From UMGS172 sp964634675 (GTDB taxonomy: Bacteria > Bacillota > Clostridia > Oscillospirales > Acutalibacteraceae): a DNA stretch of 18,477 bases. The notes below the pieces were generated by a model that was given only the letters and a program-made list of their open reading frames with translations, ran no database searches and had not been told where the DNA came from. This document shows positions 16,098 to 18,477 of this stretch, piece by piece (position 1 is the first letter of the stretch; each line of letters opens with the position of its first letter). A program made the translations under genes and the position numbers. The stretch lies in contig CAZWLH010000025.1 in NCBI GenBank assembly GCA_964634675.1, positions 1 through 18,477 on the forward strand, given 5' to 3'.

Positions 16098-16126
16098 TTG
16101 CATTTTTCGATGTTACGTGTTAGAAT
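16098..16126 (+). promoter_or_regulatory. Extended -10 promoter of ftsZ
   Basis: TTGCAT (16098-16103) and TAGAAT (16121-16126) are 17 bp apart, and TGT at 16118-16120 gives an extended -10. A start near 16133 leaves a leader of about 55 bases. It would let ftsZ be expressed apart from the long upstream operon. Confidence 0.65.
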
Positions 16127-16135
16127 TGACTAAGG

Positions 16136-16156
16136 AATACTGGTACTGTAAGTATT
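16136..16156 (+). promoter_or_regulatory. Inverted repeat in the ftsZ leader
   Basis: AATACT (16136-16141) and AGTATT (16151-16156) form a 6-bp inverted repeat around nine bases, directly downstream of the predicted start site and before the Shine-Dalgarno sequence. It may be a protein site or a small 5' hairpin. Function unknown. Confidence 0.3.
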
Positions 16157-16187
16157 TGTGTATATAAAATTTGGAAGGATGATTAAA

Positions 16188-17249
16188 ATGGCATTCGAAA
16201 TTGATAACGAAACTGCGGATGTTGTACAGATTAAAGTAGTCGGTGTCGGCGGTGGCGGCGGAAATGCCGTTAACCGTATGGTCGATGCGGGCGTTCGCGG
16301 TGTCGAATTTATTGCTATCAATACAGATAAGGCGGCGCTTTTGCTTTCGAAAGCGACCCATAAAATTCAGATAGGCGAGAAGCTGACCAAGGGTCAGGGT
16401 GCAGGCGCAAGTCCCGATAAGGGCGAAAGTGCCGCACAAGAGTCTAAGGACGAAATCGCCGCTGCTCTTCGCAGTGCGGATATGGTCTTTATCGCTGCCG
16501 GTATGGGCGGTGGAACCGGAACCGGTGCCGCTCCCGTAGTAGCGCAGATAGCCAAGGAACTCGGTATTCTTACCGTCGGTATCGTGACCAAGCCTTTCGG
16601 CTTTGAGGGCAGAAGAAGAATGACCCAAGCCGAGGAAGGTATCGCCGCTTTGAGAGAGCATGTTGACAGCCTTATCGTTATCCCCAACGAAAGACTTAAA
16701 TTCGTCTCCGAGCAGAAGATTACTCTTAAGAATGCTTTCGAAATCGCCGACGACGTTCTTCGCCAAGGAGTACAGAGCATCTCCGAGCTTATAAACGTCA
16801 CTTCTATGGTCAACCTCGACTTCGCCGATGTTACCGCCGTTATGAAGGATGCCGGTTACGCTCATATGGGTGTCGGCGTTGCCAACGGCCGTGACAAGGC
16901 GGAGCAAGCCGCTCAGAAGGCCATCTCCAGTCCGCTTATCGAAACCAGCATGGAGAACGCAAGAGGTGTTATTATCAGCATCATCGGTTCCGAGGATATC
17001 GGTCTCGAAGAGGTCGAGCAAGCTTCCACCATTATTTCCAATATGGCTCACCCCGATGCAACAATCATTTGGGGCGCACAGCTTGATCCCAACCTCGAGG
17101 ATGAAATGCGCATAATCGTTGTTGCCACCGGTCTTGGCGACGACAAGAAGGATGAAAAAAATCCGGCCGACGATATACTTAACAGCATTTCTGGCAATAT
17201 GAACAACGATGACGGCTATATCTCCGTCCTCGATGTTCTCAGCAAGTAA
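16188..17249 (+). CDS. ftsZ: Cell division GTPase FtsZ
   Basis: FtsZ is the tubulin homologue that polymerises with GTP into the division ring. From the ATG at 16188 it has 353 residues. The GTP-binding half carries KVVGVGGGGGNAVNRM (16-31) and the tubulin signature GGGTGTG (107-113), and the T7 synergy loop NLDFADV is at 209-215. GGAAGGA at 16173-16179 lies 8 bases before the ATG; the frame is open 10 codons further up but those residues are not family-like. The globular core ends near residue 316, leaving only about 37 residues, acidic and Asn-rich, ending GYISVLDVLSK. The usual DIPxFLR-type tail that binds FtsA and SepF is not recognisable. Codons are noticeably more C-rich than in neighbours, consistent with high expression. 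Confidence 0.97.
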   Translation: MAFEIDNETADVVQIKVVGVGGGGGNAVNRMVDAGVRGVEFIAINTDKAALLLSKATHKIQIGEKLTKGQGAGASPDKGESAAQESKDEIAAALRSADMVFIAAGMGGGTGTGAAPVVAQIAKELGILTVGIVTKPFGFEGRRRMTQAEEGIAALREHVDSLIVIPNERLKFVSEQKITLKNAFEIADDVLRQGVQSISELINVTSMVNLDFADVTAVMKDAGYAHMGVGVANGRDKAEQAAQKAISSPLIETSMENARGVIISIIGSEDIGLEEVEQASTIISNMAHPDATIIWGAQLDPNLEDEMRIIVVATGLGDDKKDEKNPADDILNSISGNMNNDDGYISVLDVLSK

Positions 17250-17269
17250 TTTATAGGAACATACGTCTT

Positions 17270-17300
17270 AAAGCAAGCTTCGAAAGAGGCTTGCTTTTTT
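17270..17300 (+). terminator. Intrinsic terminator of ftsZ and the dcw cluster
   Basis: AAAGCAAGC (17270-17278) pairs with GCTTGCTTT (17289-17297) around a 10-base loop, and a run of six T ends at 17300. It lies 20 bases after the ftsZ stop codon. Confidence 0.9.
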
Positions 17301-17596
17301 GTGCTTTTGGGTGTGAAAATCCCCACGGTTCTACCGAGAAATAGAAAACTTAGCTGAGCACAATCTTGCCTCCTTTTCTCACTTTGTGGCATTTTCATCA
17401 TACTGTGATGGAATCGACCACCGTTAGAGGCAGCCGAGAAGAGATAAGAACATTACGCGTTTACGGGTAGCTCTATGTCGATAGTTTGGGTGAAAAGTTA
17501 AAACGGAATTTGAAAAGGAAGCGACTGCTCTTTTGAGCGTTAACTTAGGGATTATTGAAAACGACGATAATTTTTAAGTGAAGTCATCAAGCGGTA
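17301..17596. other. Intergenic stretch without recognisable gene
   Basis: All frames are broken and no conserved motif is visible. Base composition is less purine-patterned than in neighbouring genes. It could be an older, more decayed part of the repeat-protein remnant that follows, but I cannot show that. Confidence 0.5.
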
Positions 17597-17754
17597 TTTT
17601 TCTGTCATTGCATAAGTCTTAAAGCGTCTCTATACCCGACAGTATGGCGATGTAAGTGTCAGTGCCTTTGAAAACTGCAATTCAATTAGAGAACTGACCG
17701 TTAAAAGCGATAAAACGGTAAAGCAAAATATGTTCACAATTTGTGCTGATTTAG
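17597..17754 (+). pseudogene. Frameshifted remnant resembling a BspA-type leucine-rich repeat (LRR_5)
   Basis: Read across frames, this segment gives FFCHCISLK, then SVSIPDSM, then SAFENCNSIRELTV and further QNMFTICADLERAF. Joined, they follow the BspA/LRR_5 repeat consensus (aFxxCxsLksvtIPdsvtsIGdsAFxnCxsL). The first join needs one base restored in the A-run near 17620-17623; the second needs one base in the 14 bases between the SM codons and the SAF codons (a normal repeat has 15). No start codon, signal peptide or ribosome site is seen. Such proteins are usually large secreted surface proteins with many repeats, so this is a tiny decayed fragment. It could also be chance similarity, since only about two repeats can be read. 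Confidence 0.45.
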
Positions 17755-17804
17755 AAAGAGCATTTTTACATATGATGAGGTGTCATAACGTAAATATGCT
17801 CTTT
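17755..17804. repeat. Long two-part imperfect hairpin
   Basis: A 15-base arm (17755-17769, starting AAAGAGCAT) pairs with 17790-17804 (ending ATGCTCTTT) with a single mismatch. Inside, TATGA (17771-17775) pairs with TCATA (17783-17787) around a 7-base loop. Four T residues at 17802-17805 overlap the distal arm. It could be a terminator of the lost gene or a small inverted-repeat element; no target-site duplication was confirmed. Confidence 0.55.
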
Positions 17805-17856
17805 TCGAACTTTCGAAGTGCGAGCATTTGATTGCGTCGCCTAAGGATTTTAAGCG

Positions 17857-17893
17857 AAAAAAGGACAGACACTTTACAGTTGTCTGTCCTTTT
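17857..17893 (-). terminator. Intrinsic terminator of ddh
   Basis: On the minus strand, AAAAGGACAGACA pairs with TGTCTGTCCTTTT (arms at 17881-17893 and 17859-17871) around a 9-base loop, and the T-run continues to 17857. It starts 4 bases after the ddh stop codon. The four T on the plus strand may give weak function in the other direction. Confidence 0.92.
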
Positions 17894-17896
17894 AAA

Positions 17897-18477
17897 TCAG
17901 AGAAGAAGTTTTCTTTGCTCCTCGGGGGAGAGGGGGCTTAGATATGACGGTGCGATGTCAAATATCGTTTTGCAACCGCTTTGTCCGTCGGACTTCATAC
18001 GGTATGCTGCTCTTGCAACGGCCGCGATAACGCTTGCAGTAAATTCGGGGTTGGAGTCAAGCTTCAGGCTATACTCTATTATGTGCGAATTTTCACCATT
18101 GAAGCCGGTGTGACCCGAGCGGATAACGAAACCGCCGTGGGGGATACTCTTGTGATCACGGTCAAGCTCCTCTTGGCTGATAAAGTGAACCGTTGTGTTG
18201 TAATCGGCAAAATAGTTGGGCATTGTTTTGATTTCTCTCTCAATGCGCGCCTTGTCTGCGTTGTCTTCTACCACAACAAAGCACTCGCGTTCGTGCTTCT
18301 CGCGGGTCGAAAGCTCGGGGTTACGGCCGCTTCTGACGGTTTCCAAAGCACTTTCGACGGGAATTGTATACTGTCTTGCATCAACAACACCGTCAATGCG
18401 GCGAATTGCATCGGAGTGGCCTTGGCTTACGCCCTTGCCCCAAAAGGTATAATCCTTGCCGTCGGGCAGAACGGCGC
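17897..18477 (-). CDS. ddh: meso-Diaminopimelate D-dehydrogenase, C-terminal part (cut by window edge)
   Basis: Ddh is an NADPH-dependent enzyme that reductively aminates tetrahydrodipicolinate straight to meso-DAP, bypassing the longer succinylase, acetylase or aminotransferase routes. About 192 C-terminal residues lie in the window; the family has roughly 325, so the NADPH-binding N-terminus is outside. The frame runs open to the edge and reads LPDGKDYTFWGKGVSQGHSD-like sequence, then RIDGVVDARQYTIPVE, RECFVVVED, KTMPNYFADYNTTVHFI, HGGFVIRSGHTG and a C-terminal SPLSPEEQRKLL, all close to known Ddh. An internal ATG at 18346 is not the start. The gene faces ftsZ and has its own terminator. 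Its product feeds both MurE and LysA. Confidence 0.94.
   Translation of the reverse strand, partial: AVLPDGKDYTFWGKGVSQGHSDAIRRIDGVVDARQYTIPVESALETVRSGRNPELSTREKHERECFVVVEDNADKARIEREIKTMPNYFADYNTTVHFISQEELDRDHKSIPHGGFVIRSGHTGFNGENSHIIEYSLKLDSNPEFTASVIAAVARAAYRMKSDGQSGCKTIFDIAPSYLSPLSPEEQRKLLL

Noticed and set aside
16113..17051. 312-codon minus-strand frame opposite ftsZ, rich in Gly, Ser and Asp
   Set aside because: The low-complexity look comes from the reverse of ftsZ glycine and valine codons. No start signal and no motif.
17216..17401. 61-codon minus-strand frame overlapping the ftsZ end and terminator
   Set aside because: It would run through the ftsZ terminator and the last ftsZ codons, has no Shine-Dalgarno site and resembles nothing known to me.
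17832..18113. Plus-strand frame over the end of ddh
   Set aside because: It overlaps the ddh terminator and conserved ddh coding on the opposite strand.
1..18477. CRISPR array, tRNA, rRNA, intact insertion sequence or prophage
   Set aside because: No regularly spaced repeats, no tRNA or rRNA-like segments and no intact transposase or integrase reading frame were found. The only repeat-like elements are the single hairpins listed.

Overview
The window is a conserved chromosomal core region from a bacterium of the Bacillota, class Clostridia. The best guess is a gut Oscillospirales/Ruminococcaceae-type anaerobe; that rank is inference from gene content and style, not from a marker gene. Supporting signs are NrdG (the activase of the oxygen-sensitive ribonucleotide reductase), Gram-positive Shine-Dalgarno sites (AAGGAG), TTGCAA/TATAAT sigma-A promoters, a PASTA-domain division PBP, MurE of the meso-diaminopimelate type, a DAP dehydrogenase, and a cysteine-paired DUF6062-like protein.

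Layout: (1) bases 1-690 hold nrdG with its own promoter. (2) Bases 746-5832 form a four-gene transcription unit, lon - engB (ysxC) - lysA - DUF6062-like, with a perfectly spaced promoter at its head and a strong intrinsic terminator at its end. (3) Bases 6013-17300 are the division and cell-wall (dcw) cluster: mraZ - rsmH - ftsL-like - PBP2/FtsI with two PASTA domains - murE - mraY - ftsW - murG - ftsQ/divIB - ftsZ. It starts at a TTGCAA/TATAAT promoter, has a second promoter in front of ftsZ and ends in an intrinsic terminator. (4) Bases 17301-17896 have no intact gene, but hold a frameshifted remnant resembling a BspA-type leucine-rich repeat, a long imperfect hairpin and the terminator of the next gene. 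(5) Bases 17897-18477 carry the C-terminal part of meso-DAP dehydrogenase on the minus strand, cut by the window edge.

Functionally the window is about growth and envelope synthesis. MurE adds meso-DAP to the peptidoglycan precursor, MraY and MurG complete lipid II, FtsW and the PBP polymerise and cross-link it at the septum, FtsQ/FtsL form the divisome bridge, and FtsZ makes the ring. LysA uses the same meso-DAP to make lysine, and Ddh makes meso-DAP. EngB and RsmH act on ribosomes, and Lon removes damaged proteins.

I did not find an undescribed defence or mobile system. The points worth a second look are: the stripped-down dcw cluster (no murF, murD, murC, murB or ftsA), an FtsZ with a non-canonical C-terminal tail, a perfect 12-bp hairpin without a U-tract between ftsL and the PBP gene, structured DNA between murE and mraY, the duplicated CxxC/FCxxH architecture of the DUF6062-like protein, and the decayed repeat-protein remnant between ftsZ and ddh.
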